The notes beneath the pieces are model-generated. The model was not told the DNA's origin. It saw only the letters and a list, made by a program, of their open reading frames with translations, and ran no database searches. A stretch of DNA of 64,000 bases. It comes from Synechococcus sp. BIOS-E4-1. GTDB taxonomy: Bacteria > Cyanobacteriota > Cyanobacteriia > PCC-6307 > Cyanobiaceae. The stretch spans positions 3,245,494-3,309,493 of the forward strand of contig NZ_CP047935.1 of NCBI RefSeq assembly GCF_014279995.1. The letters are read 5' to 3'. How positions within the stretch are numbered: position 1 is the first letter of the stretch; each line of letters starts with the position of its first letter. The translations under genes were made by a program, and so were the position numbers. This document shows positions 33,351 through 43,165 of this stretch, one piece after another.

Positions 33351-35933
33351 ATGCTGAGCACCTACCGCGAGAACGCTGCAGAACGCCTGGCCCAGGGGAT
33401 CCCAGCGCTGCCACTCGATGCCAGCCAGACCCAAGCGCTCACCGAGCTGCTGCAGGACCCGCCTGCCGGGGAAGAGCAGGAACTGCTGCATCTGCTGAGT
33501 GAACGCATTCCACCTGGGGTGGATGAAGCCGCCTACGTGAAGGCAACTTGGCTGAGTGCTGTGGCGCAGGGCGAAGCGACCAGCCCATTGGTATCACCGC
33601 TCGAAGCGATCCGCCTGCTGGGAACGATGGTGGGGGGCTACAACGTGGCCGCCCTGATTGAGCTGCTCAAACACAGCAATGAGGAGCTGGCTGGATGTGC
33701 CGCTGAGGGCCTCAGCCGCACCTTGCTCGTGTACGACGCCTTCAACGAACTGATGGAGCTGGCGGCAGACAACCGCTTCGCCAAACAGGTGGTGGACAGC
33801 TGGGCAGCTGCGGAGTGGTTCACCTCCAAACCGGAGCTGGCTGAATCCATCACCGTGACCGTCTTCAAGATCGAAGGCGAAACCAACACCGACGATCTGT
33901 CTCCGGCAACCCATGCCACGACCCGTCCGGACATTCCCATGCATGCCCTGGCGATGCTGGAGACCCGAGACCCTGACGGCCTTCAGACGATCACAACACT
34001 GAAACAAGGTGAGCATCCCGTTGTTTACGTAGGAGATGTTGTTGGTACGGGAAGCTCACGCAAGAGCGCCATCAACTCGGTGCTCTGGCATACGGGTGAA
34101 GACATTCCCCACGTGCCGAACAAACGGGCCGGCGGAGTGATTCTGGGCGGCAAGATCGCCCCAATCTTCTTCAACACTGCGGAAGACTCGGGTGCACTGC
34201 CGATCGAATGTGATGTGACCGGTCTGAACACCGGTGATGTGATCACCATTCGCCCCTACCAAGGCACGATCGAACGGGATGGTGAGCTGGTGAGCCGCTT
34301 CGAACTCAAGCCAGCCACGATCAGTGATGAGGTGCGCGCCGGTGGCCGCATTCCATTGATGATCGGCCGGGCCCTCACCGACAAGGTGCGCGCCAAGCTT
34401 GGTTTGCCCCCTTCCGAACTGTTCATCCGCCCCAGCGCTCCGGAGGACACCGGCAAGGGATTCACCCTCGCGCAGAAAATGGTGGGCAAGGCCTGCGGCC
34501 TCACGGGTGTGCGCCCCGGCACCAGTTGCGAGCCGCTGATGACCACGGTCGGATCCCAGGACACGACCGGGCCGATGACCCGTGACGAAATGAAGGAGCT
34601 GGCCTGTCTGGGCTTCTCCTCCGACCTGGTGATGCAGAGCTTCTGCCACACCGCGGCCTATCCCAAGCCTGTGGATCTTCAGACCCAGAAGGACTTGCCC
34701 GACTTCTTCGCTCAGCGCGGCGGCGTTGCGCTGCGGCCCGGCGATGGCATCATCCACAGCTGGCTGAACCGCATGCTGCTGCCCGACACGGTGGGCACCG
34801 GTGGTGACAGCCACACCCGCTTTCCTCTCGGCATCTCCTTCCCGGCCGGGTCAGGACTAGTGGCCTTCGCTGCGGCCATTGGCGCCATGCCCCTCGACAT
34901 GCCGGAGTCGGTGCTGGTCCGATTCAGCGGCTCCCTGCAGCCCGGAGTGACCCTGCGCGACGTGGTGAACGCCATTCCCTGGGTCGCCATTCAACGCGGC
35001 CTGCTGACGGTCGAGAAAGCCAACAAAAAGAATCTGTTCAATGGCCGGATCATGGAGATTGAAGGCCTCCCTGATCTGAAGCTTGAGCAGGCTTTCGAAC
35101 TCACCGACGCCAGCGCCGAGCGCTCCTGTGCCGGCTGCACGATCAAGCTCTCCGAGGAAACGGTGAGCGAATACCTGCGCAGCAACGTGGCCCTGCTCAA
35201 GAACATGATTGCCCGCGGCTACAGCGATGCGCGCACCCTGGCCCGCCGCATCAAGGAGATGGAGGCATGGCTGTCCAATCCCCAGCTGCTCAGCGCTGAC
35301 GCCGATGCCGAGTACGCCGAAGTGCTGGAGATCAACCTCGATGAACTCAGCGAACCCGTTTTGGCCTGCCCGAACGATCCCGACAATGTGAAGCTGCTCA
35401 GCGAGGTGGCTGGAGCTCCGGTGCAGGAGGTGTTCATCGGCTCCTGCATGACCAACATCGGCCATTACCGGGCCGCAGCCAAGGTGCTCGAGGGAGCCGG
35501 TGAGAACAAAGCGCGACTCTGGGTGTGTCCCCCCACCCGCATGGATGAGGAGACCCTCAAGACCGAGGGGTATTACGCCACCTTCGAAGCGGCCGGCTCA
35601 CGCATGGAGATGCCGGGCTGCTCGCTGTGCATGGGCAACCAGGCCAGAGTCGAGGACGACACCACCGTGTTCTCCACCAGCACCCGAAACTTCAACAACC
35701 GCCTCGGCAAAGGCGCCCAGGTGTACCTGGGCAGCGCCGAGCTGGCCGCAGTCTGTGCCCAGCTGGGCCGGATCCCCACAGCGGACGAATACCGCAGCAT
35801 CGCCGCCGAAAAGATCGATCCTCTTTCCGACGAGCTCTACCGCTATCTGAATTTTGACCAGATCAGCGGCTTCGAGGATCAGGGTCGGGTTGTGAGTGCG
35901 GATGAGGAGGCCCAGATGCTTGCCGGGGCCTGA
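33351..35933 (+). CDS. acnB: Aconitate hydratase B (2-methylisocitrate dehydratase)
   Basis: Isomerises citrate and isocitrate in the cytoplasm. The 860-residue protein has the AcnB order: N-terminal HEAT-like domain, swivel domain 4 early ([22 protein letters not shown]), then the catalytic domains with [37 protein letters not shown] and [14 protein letters not shown]. The last two groups hold the [4Fe-4S] cysteines. It has no truncation. This B type is the usual aconitase of cyanobacteria. Confidence 0.97.
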   Translation: MLSTYRENAAERLAQGIPALPLDASQTQALTELLQDPPAGEEQELLHLLSERIPPGVDEAAYVKATWLSAVAQGEATSPLVSPLEAIRLLGTMVGGYNVAALIELLKHSNEELAGCAAEGLSRTLLVYDAFNELMELAADNRFAKQVVDSWAAAEWFTSKPELAESITVTVFKIEGETNTDDLSPATHATTRPDIPMHALAMLETRDPDGLQTITTLKQGEHPVVYVGDVVGTGSSRKSAINSVLWHTGEDIPHVPNKRAGGVILGGKIAPIFFNTAEDSGALPIECDVTGLNTGDVITIRPYQGTIERDGELVSRFELKPATISDEVRAGGRIPLMIGRALTDKVRAKLGLPPSELFIRPSAPEDTGKGFTLAQKMVGKACGLTGVRPGTSCEPLMTTVGSQDTTGPMTRDEMKELACLGFSSDLVMQSFCHTAAYPKPVDLQTQKDLPDFFAQRGGVALRPGDGIIHSWLNRMLLPDTVGTGGDSHTRFPLGISFPAGSGLVAFAAAIGAMPLDMPESVLVRFSGSLQPGVTLRDVVNAIPWVAIQRGLLTVEKANKKNLFNGRIMEIEGLPDLKLEQAFELTDASAERSCAGCTIKLSEETVSEYLRSNVALLKNMIARGYSDARTLARRIKEMEAWLSNPQLLSADADAEYAEVLEINLDELSEPVLACPNDPDNVKLLSEVAGAPVQEVFIGSCMTNIGHYRAAAKVLEGAGENKARLWVCPPTRMDEETLKTEGYYATFEAAGSRMEMPGCSLCMGNQARVEDDTTVFSTSTRNFNNRLGKGAQVYLGSAELAAVCAQLGRIPTADEYRSIAAEKIDPLSDELYRYLNFDQISGFEDQGRVVSADEEAQMLAGA

Positions 35934-35951
35934 CCCCGGACAGGCAATGCA

Positions 35952-37445
35952 ATGGTCGCTCTGAGTGAACTAAAACAACGCCGCCATCAGCTCGGCTCCA
36001 GCCGCAGCATCCGACGCCTGCTGGAGCGACGCTGGTGGGTTGTGGTGCTGGCCCTGATGCTCACGGGCCTGGGCGCTGCCCTAACCGGTGTGCTGTTCAA
36101 GGCCGGCATCAAAGTGTTGGGCGGCTGGCGACTGGAACTGCTGGCAGATCTGCCGGCCTGGGCTGTTTTGCCAGGACTCGGAGCCATGGGCGGCCTGATT
36201 TCAGGCCTGATGGTGGCCTACCTGGCCCCAGCGGCTGGTGGCTCAGGCATCACCCACATCATGGGATTTCTGAAACACAGAGCGGTGCCGATGGGGCTCC
36301 AGGTGGGCCTGGTGAAGCTGGTGGCTGGAATCGTGGCCATCGGCAGCGGCTTCCCGCTCGGCCCGGAAGGACCTGCGGTTCAAATGGGCGGCTCCGTGGC
36401 ATGGCAGATGGCGCGCTGGCTGAAAGCACCTGTGGCCTTTCGCCGCTTGATCGTTGCTGCCGGCGGCGGAGCCGGTATCGCAGCGGTGTTCAGTGCCCCC
36501 ATCGGAGGCTTCGTCTACGCAGTGGAGGAATTGCTGCACTCCGCCAGACCGGTGGTGTTGCTGCTGGTGATTGTTACCACCTTCTGGGCCGATGCCTGGG
36601 CTGACGTGTTGGGTCTGGCCGGCCTCAATTCCAGTGGAGGGGGCCTCGATGCCACGCAGGGATTCCAGCTGGAACGGGAATACACACCACTGGTGAACTT
36701 CCTGCCGATCGATCTTGGCTATCTGATCGGGCTTGGCGTCGTGGTTGGGGTGCTGGCGGAGCTGTACTGCCGCTATGTGCTCGCCATGCAACGCAAGGGC
36801 AACGCATGGTTCGGCGATCACCTGGTGATGCGCATGGTGATCAGTGGTGCTGTGCTGGGGGGCGTCTACGCCTTTTTGCCTGAGGCTTTTCACAACCTGG
36901 AGGGGCTGCAGCACCTGATCGCTGATGGCAAGGCCGATATCCCCATGGCGCTCGGCACCTTCATCGTGCTGTTCTTCAGCACCGGCCTGGCTGCAGCGTC
37001 GGGAGCTCCAGGCGGATTGTTCTACCCGATGCTCACCCTTGGCGGCGCCATCGGTCTGGCCTGCGGCATCTGGGTGGAAGCGCTCACCGGACACGTGCCA
37101 AGCACCTACGTGTTCGCCGGCATGGGTGCCTTCGTGGCCAGCTGTTCGCGCACACCGATCACGGCCATGTTCCTGGCCTTCGCACTCACCAAAGATCTGC
37201 TGATCCTTAAGCCGATCCTGGTGGCCTGCCTGGCCAGCTTCCTCGTGGCACGTCTGTTTGATGACCGCTCGATCTATGAGCGCCAGCTGGGCATGGAGTT
37301 GCTGGAGGAAGATCACCTGGAAGCCCGCAGGGAACGACGGGGCGGCATTCACCACGCTTGGGAGGGATCGATTCGACGCAGAAAGTTTGACCCTCCCAAA
37401 CCATCCACTCCTCCTAAAGACAAAACCAAAAAACCTGATCCATAG
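35952..37445 (+). CDS. ClC family chloride channel/transporter
   Basis: A 497-residue membrane protein of the voltage-gated chloride channel family. Selectivity-filter elements are GSGITHI (for GSGIP), GSGFPLGPEGPAVQMGG with the gating glutamate, and SGAPGGLFYPMLTLGGAIG. The C-terminal tail is soluble, lysine/proline-rich and lacks CBS domains. It starts 18 bases after acnB and may be read from the same message. Whether it is a channel or a proton-coupled exchanger is not certain. Confidence 0.92.
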   Translation: MVALSELKQRRHQLGSSRSIRRLLERRWWVVVLALMLTGLGAALTGVLFKAGIKVLGGWRLELLADLPAWAVLPGLGAMGGLISGLMVAYLAPAAGGSGITHIMGFLKHRAVPMGLQVGLVKLVAGIVAIGSGFPLGPEGPAVQMGGSVAWQMARWLKAPVAFRRLIVAAGGGAGIAAVFSAPIGGFVYAVEELLHSARPVVLLLVIVTTFWADAWADVLGLAGLNSSGGGLDATQGFQLEREYTPLVNFLPIDLGYLIGLGVVVGVLAELYCRYVLAMQRKGNAWFGDHLVMRMVISGAVLGGVYAFLPEAFHNLEGLQHLIADGKADIPMALGTFIVLFFSTGLAAASGAPGGLFYPMLTLGGAIGLACGIWVEALTGHVPSTYVFAGMGAFVASCSRTPITAMFLAFALTKDLLILKPILVACLASFLVARLFDDRSIYERQLGMELLEEDHLEARRERRGGIHHAWEGSIRRRKFDPPKPSTPPKDKTKKPDP

Positions 37446-37511
37446 GAGCAATCTTCATTCCATGGCTAAGACAAACAACATTTGGCTAAGGAGTTTCTGC
37501 CGCTGCCGAGG

Positions 37512-37622
37512 ATGAGCAATTCTTCACGTCGCGGGGCAACAGCATTGATGGCCTTGGCAGGAGCCTCTGAATCATTGATCCTTCAGGATGAAGATGATCA
37601 TCTGAGGCCCAGGCCCTCCTGA
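37512..37622 (+). CDS. Short upstream frame, 36 residues, uncertain
   Basis: Frame starting ATG at 37512 and ending TGA at 37620-37622, just where the radical SAM frame may begin with CTG at 37619 (CTGA overlap). The product starts MSNSSRRGATALMALAGA and has an acidic middle. A still shorter frame (17 residues, ATG at 37462) ends on the same ATGA that opens this one. These could be leader peptides, or chance frames in a 200-base spacer. Confidence 0.25.
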   Translation: MSNSSRRGATALMALAGASESLILQDEDDHLRPRPS

Positions 37623-39247
37623 ACCAGGAAACCCTGCTGTTTGATCCGGCTGTGCCGGAAACCGGAGCCCTGCGTGCGGTGATGGCCTTTCCCAGCACTT
37701 ACACGGTGGGGATCACCAGCCTCGGTTACCAAATCGTGTGGGCGACTCTGGCCATGCGCTCGGATCTGGATGTGCGTCGCCTGTTCACCGATCAGTGCGA
37801 TCCACCGCATCGACAGTGCGATCTGTTCGGACTCTCCCTCAGCTGGGAACTGGATGGTCCGGTGCTGCTGGATCTGCTAGAGCAACAGCGGATTCCCATC
37901 TGGAGCGAGCAGCGCTCGGATCAGGATCCAATCGTGTTTGGTGGAGGTCCTGTGCTGACCGCAAACCCCGAACCTCTGGCTCCCTTTTTCGATGTGATCC
38001 TGCTGGGGGATGGCGAAGAACTGCTGCCCAACTTCATCGACGCACTTCAGGAGGTGCGGTCTGAATCACGATCCGTGCGCCTGCGGCGGTTGGCTCAGGT
38101 GCCTGGGATTTATGTGCCATCGCTGTACGCCCCCCGCTACAGCAATGACGGCAGTCTGCAAAGCATCGACCCGATCGAAGCAGATCTTCCAGCAACGATC
38201 ACCAAGCAAACCTGGCGCGGTAACAGCCTTAGCCATTCAACGGTGATCACCCCGGAATCCGCCTGGCCCGATATCCACATGGTGGAGGTGGTCCGCAGCT
38301 GCCCGGAACTGTGCCGTTTCTGTCTGGCCAGTTATCTCACGCTTCCCTTCCGCACGCCCTCTCTAGACGACGGCCTGATCCCTGCTGTCGAGAAAGGTCT
38401 GGTGGCAACGCGCAGGCTGGGACTACTGGGTGCATCGGTGACTCAGCATCCACAGTTCGCAGACCTGCTCAGCTGGCTCGGTCATGAGCGCTTTGATGAC
38501 GTGCGGGTGAGTGTGAGTTCGGTGCGGGCAGCCACCGTGACCACAGAACTTGCCAGTGGACTGGCCAGGCGCGGCAGCAAATCACTCACGATCGCCATCG
38601 AAAGCGGCAGCGAACGCATGCGCGAGGTGGTGAATAAAAAATTAAGCAACGAAGAGATCAGCGCCGCTGCACGCCATGCCAAAGACGGGGGGCTGCGTGC
38701 CCTCAAGCTCTACGGAATGGTGGGGCTCCCCAGCGAAGAAGAAGAAGATGTGGAATTAACTGCTGATCTGCTGCTTCAGCTCAAAAAGAGCACCCCTGGC
38801 TTGCGTTTCACCCTGGGCGTGAGCACTTTCGTCCCCAAGGCTCAAACCCCGTTCCAATGGCAGGGCGTCAGGCCTGAAGCCGACAAACGACTGAAACGAC
38901 TGGCCAAACGCCTGAAGCCAAAAGGGATTGATCTGAGGCCCGAGAGTTACGGCTGGAGTGTGATCCAGGCTTTGCTCTCCCGCAGTGACCGCCGCCTGGC
39001 ACCTGTGATCGCTGCAGTACGCGGCTCGCAGGAAAGCCTCGGGGGTTGGAAGAAGGCCTACAGAGCGGCGTTAGCAGGCGATCTTCCAAAAGCCCAGAGC
39101 GGGGGCGTCACTCTGCCTTTACCCGCAAGCTGGGAACATGTCGTGCACGACGTTTGGGATACCGAATCAGAGCTACCTTGGGGGCACCTCAACGGTCCTT
39201 TAACCAAGGACCGTCTGATCAAGGATCGAGAGAAGTCGATCAGTTAA
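37619..39247 (+). CDS. B12-binding-domain radical SAM protein
   Basis: A cobalamin-type radical SAM protein without assigned substrate. An N-terminal B12-binding-like domain has FPSTYTVGITSLGYQIVW and PIVFGGGPVLTANPEPLAPFFDVILLGDGEE. The SAM cluster motif is SCPELCRFC with its three cysteines, followed by IAIESGSERMREVVNKKLS and LKLYGMVGLPSEEEED. The conserved N-terminal text LLFDPAVPETGAL begins before the first GTG (37652), and the only in-frame candidates after the upstream stop are CTG codons, best at 37619. A perfect nine-pair hairpin ACGGTCCTT/AAGGACCGT at 39192-39214 lies within its last codons. Confidence 0.85.
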   Translation: MNQETLLFDPAVPETGALRAVMAFPSTYTVGITSLGYQIVWATLAMRSDLDVRRLFTDQCDPPHRQCDLFGLSLSWELDGPVLLDLLEQQRIPIWSEQRSDQDPIVFGGGPVLTANPEPLAPFFDVILLGDGEELLPNFIDALQEVRSESRSVRLRRLAQVPGIYVPSLYAPRYSNDGSLQSIDPIEADLPATITKQTWRGNSLSHSTVITPESAWPDIHMVEVVRSCPELCRFCLASYLTLPFRTPSLDDGLIPAVEKGLVATRRLGLLGASVTQHPQFADLLSWLGHERFDDVRVSVSSVRAATVTTELASGLARRGSKSLTIAIESGSERMREVVNKKLSNEEISAAARHAKDGGLRALKLYGMVGLPSEEEEDVELTADLLLQLKKSTPGLRFTLGVSTFVPKAQTPFQWQGVRPEADKRLKRLAKRLKPKGIDLRPESYGWSVIQALLSRSDRRLAPVIAAVRGSQESLGGWKKAYRAALAGDLPKAQSGGVTLPLPASWEHVVHDVWDTESELPWGHLNGPLTKDRLIKDREKSIS

Positions 39248-39599
39248 AAGAAGCACAAGTAAAAACACCTAGAAGCGTGATGCAATCTGAAACTCAAAAG
39301 TTGTTGCGGTATTTACAGAGACGAACGTCTCACTTTGAAAGGCCACCACAAACTGGTCAATTCAGTCGCACATCTCAGCCAAGACCAACAGCCTCTCACC
39401 GTTTTTTAAGGCTGATTACAGAGAACACTTCCACAAGGGGCGAAGTCCGGCAGCAAACTAAAAGCGGTTATTTGAAACCTGTAATCAAGATCACAGGATT
39501 AGTGGATCTCAGTCACAGATCACAACCTGAGATTAAGTCAAACTCAATGCATAGAATCGTCAATGCATGGAATTAAATTAAACCTATAGATGTTTCACC
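39248..39599. other. Intergenic region before the calpain-like gene
   Basis: About 350 bases, AT-richer towards the right. No protein-like frame or RNA gene is convincing. Promoter elements for the calpain-like gene should lie here, but no clear box was found. Confidence 0.5.
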
Positions 39600-41831
39600 A
39601 TGGAAGACCTCAATACACCTCAATTATCTTCGACCTCCGGAAAAGTAGACGATATTATTAGCGCTTCGTCTTCTGCAGCTATTCATTCGAATGTGGGTTA
39701 TGGGTTTGGACAGGATATCAACAATTACTCAGAGAACAATGCAGCACTGTCCCTGATTAGCAGCGATACTGAAATCAATCTAGACGGGGCTCTAAATGAG
39801 CAAACCTTGATTGAAGAGAAAGAATATAGTGGAGGAATTGCTTCAACTATTACCGACTCCACAACAACACCTGAGGACGGATTTGAGACAAGCAAAACTC
39901 ATCAATTTGATGGCTGCAACATAGAGCAGAGCGGTAATGCACAAAATCAATTCCACAGTTCTTACGGATGGATTGAAGAACAGGGTAACGCCAGTCTCTA
40001 CAACTACTGGGGCAATTATTATGTCTACGACGAAGCTGGGTACAACTTCATTGACTACACCGACTCCAACGGATGGAGCATCATTGGCGCCGAAAGAGTT
40101 AACGAAATCAATCAACTGGCTTTCGGGAGCTCTTTATATGAATCATTTTATAGATACAACATGGATAGCGATTGGAATCCCGTTGATGGCGATTGGCTGA
40201 CGGGAGCATCTCTTTATCAGGCTGAATCTGATTTTCAGCAAGATTTCAATGAAGATGGCGTCACTGGTGCTCCTCTGACCACAACCGAATCTGCTGGTTC
40301 AATCAACCTGCTCAAAGATTCTGACGGTTACGGCTATGTACAAGATTCAACGGGCAACTCCGTCTCCATCACACACTCCGATGGCACGCAATGGGGTGAT
40401 AGCACCTGGACCGGATGGACACTCGTCGGCGCTGAAACCATCGATGGTATCAATACCTCCTCTTGGGAATTTTCCGACGGCAAGCTTTGGCTTGGACGGC
40501 ATGATTCCAACTGGGCTTACACAATTTCAGAAGGCTATGCATCTGCTGGCTCATCTACTTACTTCCAGGCTGAATCTAATTTTCAGCAAGATTTCAATGG
40601 CGATTCCATTATTGGAAGCACAAACAAAATCAACGGCATCTCAAACAGCTCAATCATTAACAATGTAAACATCGCTTTAAGCGACGAACTGTTCACCCAC
40701 CAGGAGCTCAGATCACTGTTGGCTGACGTTGCCAGTGGAGGCGTCACTGCAACAGAACTGACCGACCTGCAAACCATTGAAACCAATCTCGGTGGATACC
40801 TTTCGGCGACAGAAGCTTCGTACCAAAGTTATATCTTTGATGCCGTCGTCAATGGCAATAGCGCAAATCAGTGGTGGACTGGAGGCGAGTCAAGCCGTAT
40901 CAATCTTGGCAACCTCTACGAGGGCTCCACTGAAGCTCATCTCAATTCACTCGTGGATAAGTGGTATGGCGGTCTTGATCGCCCCACAAACTTCGTCCAA
41001 GGCGACTCTGCCGCAAGTGCAAGCGCGATGACATTTGCTTACGACGAAATGGTTGGTGATCTGTTTGTCGATGGAGTTAACTTTGACGATATCAGACAAG
41101 GACAAGCAGGAACTTGCTATGTCTTAGCAGCTGCTTGCTCCTACGCAGACGCTGATTCAAGCATCATCACAGAGATGTTTAAAGACAATGGTGATGGTAC
41201 CTATGGCGTTCGGTTTTATGACAACAGCCTCAGCGAAGTCTGGGTCACCGTCGATTCTTACGTGCCAAGCACGAACGGCTACAGCACAGCACTTGCAGGC
41301 AACGCATCTTGGGGGCTAACAGGCGAAAAGTGGGTGGCCTTACTGGAAAAAGGCTATGCACAAGCCAATGAAACAGAGGCTTTCTCGAGAGGTAGCGACA
41401 GCTCCAAAAACAGTTATGCGGCTGTAGAAGGAGGTTGGATGGATGCTCTGACACACCTTTCAGGAAATACAAGTACAACTGTTTCCTTCTACTACACAGG
41501 AACTGGTGGTTCTGGAACAGGCCTGAATGGCTGGTCCAGTGCCTATAGGAGCCAAACAAGCTGGAATGCATTTGAATCTCAAGCGATTGCTGCACTTAAC
41601 AACAACAAAGCACTTTGGCTGGGGTCATTAGGTAACACCTGGGGGAGTAACGGCCGAAGGGATTTCGTGGATGGACATGCTTTTGCAATTACTGACTACA
41701 ACGCCAGCACTGGGTTATTCACGATCGTGAATCCTTGGGGATCCAGCAGTAGCAGCAGCAATCACACATTCACAGCCCGCTGGAGCGAACTTGCCAGCCA
41801 TGGAATCATGCCCATCTTGAGCTGGGCTTGA
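39600..41831 (+). CDS. Calpain-family (C2) cysteine peptidase with N-terminal repeats
   Basis: A 743-residue protein. The C-terminal domain is a C2 peptidase with a complete catalytic set: Cys506 in DIRQGQAGTCYVLAA, His693 in DGHAFAI and Asn711 in NPWGS. Two related blocks of about 105 residues (121-223 and 235-340) each end in YxQAES-x-FQQDFN followed by an Asp-rich, dockerin or EF-hand-like loop (FNEDGVTG, FNGDSIIG). The first 115 residues are Ser/Thr/Asn-rich and lack a signal peptide, as in type I secreted RTX-like proteins. Composition is AT-richer than neighbours, hinting at transfer. Substrates and localisation are unknown; an extracellular Ca-dependent protease is the best inference. 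Confidence 0.85.
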   Translation: MEDLNTPQLSSTSGKVDDIISASSSAAIHSNVGYGFGQDINNYSENNAALSLISSDTEINLDGALNEQTLIEEKEYSGGIASTITDSTTTPEDGFETSKTHQFDGCNIEQSGNAQNQFHSSYGWIEEQGNASLYNYWGNYYVYDEAGYNFIDYTDSNGWSIIGAERVNEINQLAFGSSLYESFYRYNMDSDWNPVDGDWLTGASLYQAESDFQQDFNEDGVTGAPLTTTESAGSINLLKDSDGYGYVQDSTGNSVSITHSDGTQWGDSTWTGWTLVGAETIDGINTSSWEFSDGKLWLGRHDSNWAYTISEGYASAGSSTYFQAESNFQQDFNGDSIIGSTNKINGISNSSIINNVNIALSDELFTHQELRSLLADVASGGVTATELTDLQTIETNLGGYLSATEASYQSYIFDAVVNGNSANQWWTGGESSRINLGNLYEGSTEAHLNSLVDKWYGGLDRPTNFVQGDSAASASAMTFAYDEMVGDLFVDGVNFDDIRQGQAGTCYVLAAACSYADADSSIITEMFKDNGDGTYGVRFYDNSLSEVWVTVDSYVPSTNGYSTALAGNASWGLTGEKWVALLEKGYAQANETEAFSRGSDSSKNSYAAVEGGWMDALTHLSGNTSTTVSFYYTGTGGSGTGLNGWSSAYRSQTSWNAFESQAIAALNNNKALWLGSLGNTWGSNGRRDFVDGHAFAITDYNASTGLFTIVNPWGSSSSSSNHTFTARWSELASHGIMPILSWA

Positions 41832-41908
41832 GAATTAAAAGAAACAACTGCCCCATCTTTGTTCTCATCGCGTGAACACAAACTTCACCTGCTGAGCTAA
41901 GCCAGAGG

Positions 41909-43165
41909 TCAATGTTGGGCATGAGCCCGCTCACTAAAACTGCTACGCAGCCCTGCCAACAGAATCCAGCCGGCAATGTTCAACCGGCTGTCAAAGAAGG
42001 GCAGATCTGTGCCGTGCAGAACCATCAGCACGAACAACGCCGTCCACCAGGCCCGGTCGAACAAGCCGGACAGTCCTCGGCGCAGGCTGACCACCAACAG
42101 GGCTAAGACAAAACCCACCATCAGCACTGCCACCGGCAGACCATGGCTGATGGCCAGCTCCAGCGGCAGGTTGTGGGCATGGCCATGCCACTGACCGGTG
42201 CGCAGGGGATAGATCACTGAGAACGCCGCCGCTCCCCAGCCAAGCCAGGGCCGTTCAACAATCAATTGCAGCGCAACATTCCATTGACTGATGCGCGTAG
42301 AAGCCAGAACTCTTTCCCCGCCGTACTGGCTGTCGTTGAGACGAGCCCAGAGACCTTCAGGCACCAGAGTCCGGGCTGGATCCTGAAGCATAAGCGGCAC
42401 CCCTGGGAGCACGGACAGCAATACCGGCAGAAGCGCTAGCGCCAGCAGAGGAATCAACCAGGGCCAACTGGGTGGACCCAGAACGATCGGCACCACCAAC
42501 ACCAATGAACCCCAGCCGTTACGGGATTCCGTGAGCACCAACGCCACCACCAACAACACGGCCAGGATCACCACCACGACACGGCGCCAGCGGTTCAACC
42601 CCTGCTGCACGAGGGCAGCCAGGGTCAGTGGCCAGACCAGAGCCAACCAGGCAGAAGCGATGTTGGCGTAATCAAACAAACCGGAAAGGCGCCCTTCAGG
42701 ACGACCCCCTGCGGCCACAAACCACACGATCAATCCACCCAACAGCTGCCAAGGTCCCTGCCATCCCCACCACAGCTGACCGAGACCGGTCACCACCACA
42801 GGCACACTGCCGGCCACCAACCAGAGGGCAGAGCGGCGGCGGGACTCAGGGTTCATCAAATAGGGCTGAAAACCCCAGAAACCCCAGAAAAAAGGCAGCC
42901 AATTGGCCAGCCCCACCCAGGCAAGCCCCTGGTCATAGGCCCCAAAGCAACCAAGCACCATCAGGCCGGCAGCCGCCAGCAGCGGAGCATTCCAGGGGTC
43001 ACGCCAGTAGGGCCGATCACGCCCGGCACAGCCGAACAACAGCGCTGGGAACAGCAACAGACTTCCCAGCAGAGCTGACGACGGCAGCAGAAACAGGCCG
43101 AGCTGAAAGCAGCGCCAACCACGTGACGATGCCAGGGAGGGACGGCCCTGATCCAGCCAGGCCAT
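41909..43165 (-). CDS. O-antigen ligase/IctB-like polytopic membrane protein
   Basis: About 418 residues and ten or more hydrophobic segments, with the Wzy/O-antigen ligase region near residues 285-350 (LASTRISQWNVALQLIVERPWLGWGAAAFSVIYP and GHAHNLPLELAISHGLP). In cyanobacteria this family includes IctB, once proposed as a bicarbonate transport factor. Polymer ligase or polymerase activity is the other possibility, and the sequence does not decide. The ATG at 43165 overlaps the purU stop by one base (TGATG); a GTG one codon earlier is also possible. Confidence 0.8.
   Translation of the reverse strand: MAWLDQGRPSLASSRGWRCFQLGLFLLPSSALLGSLLLFPALLFGCAGRDRPYWRDPWNAPLLAAAGLMVLGCFGAYDQGLAWVGLANWLPFFWGFWGFQPYLMNPESRRRSALWLVAGSVPVVVTGLGQLWWGWQGPWQLLGGLIVWFVAAGGRPEGRLSGLFDYANIASAWLALVWPLTLAALVQQGLNRWRRVVVVILAVLLVVALVLTESRNGWGSLVLVVPIVLGPPSWPWLIPLLALALLPVLLSVLPGVPLMLQDPARTLVPEGLWARLNDSQYGGERVLASTRISQWNVALQLIVERPWLGWGAAAFSVIYPLRTGQWHGHAHNLPLELAISHGLPVAVLMVGFVLALLVVSLRRGLSGLFDRAWWTALFVLMVLHGTDLPFFDSRLNIAGWILLAGLRSSFSERAHAQH

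Noticed and set aside
36243-37451. 402-codon minus-strand frame over the ClC gene
   Set aside because: His/Gln-rich shadow of a well-supported membrane protein gene; no recognisable domain.
39192-39214. Nine-pair hairpin as terminator of the radical SAM gene
   Set aside because: It lies inside the coding region about 33 bases before the stop and has no U-tract; mentioned only within the gene entry.
39046-39576. 176-codon plus-strand frame running past the radical SAM stop
   Set aside because: Mostly out-of-frame radical SAM DNA followed by low-information spacer; no motif.
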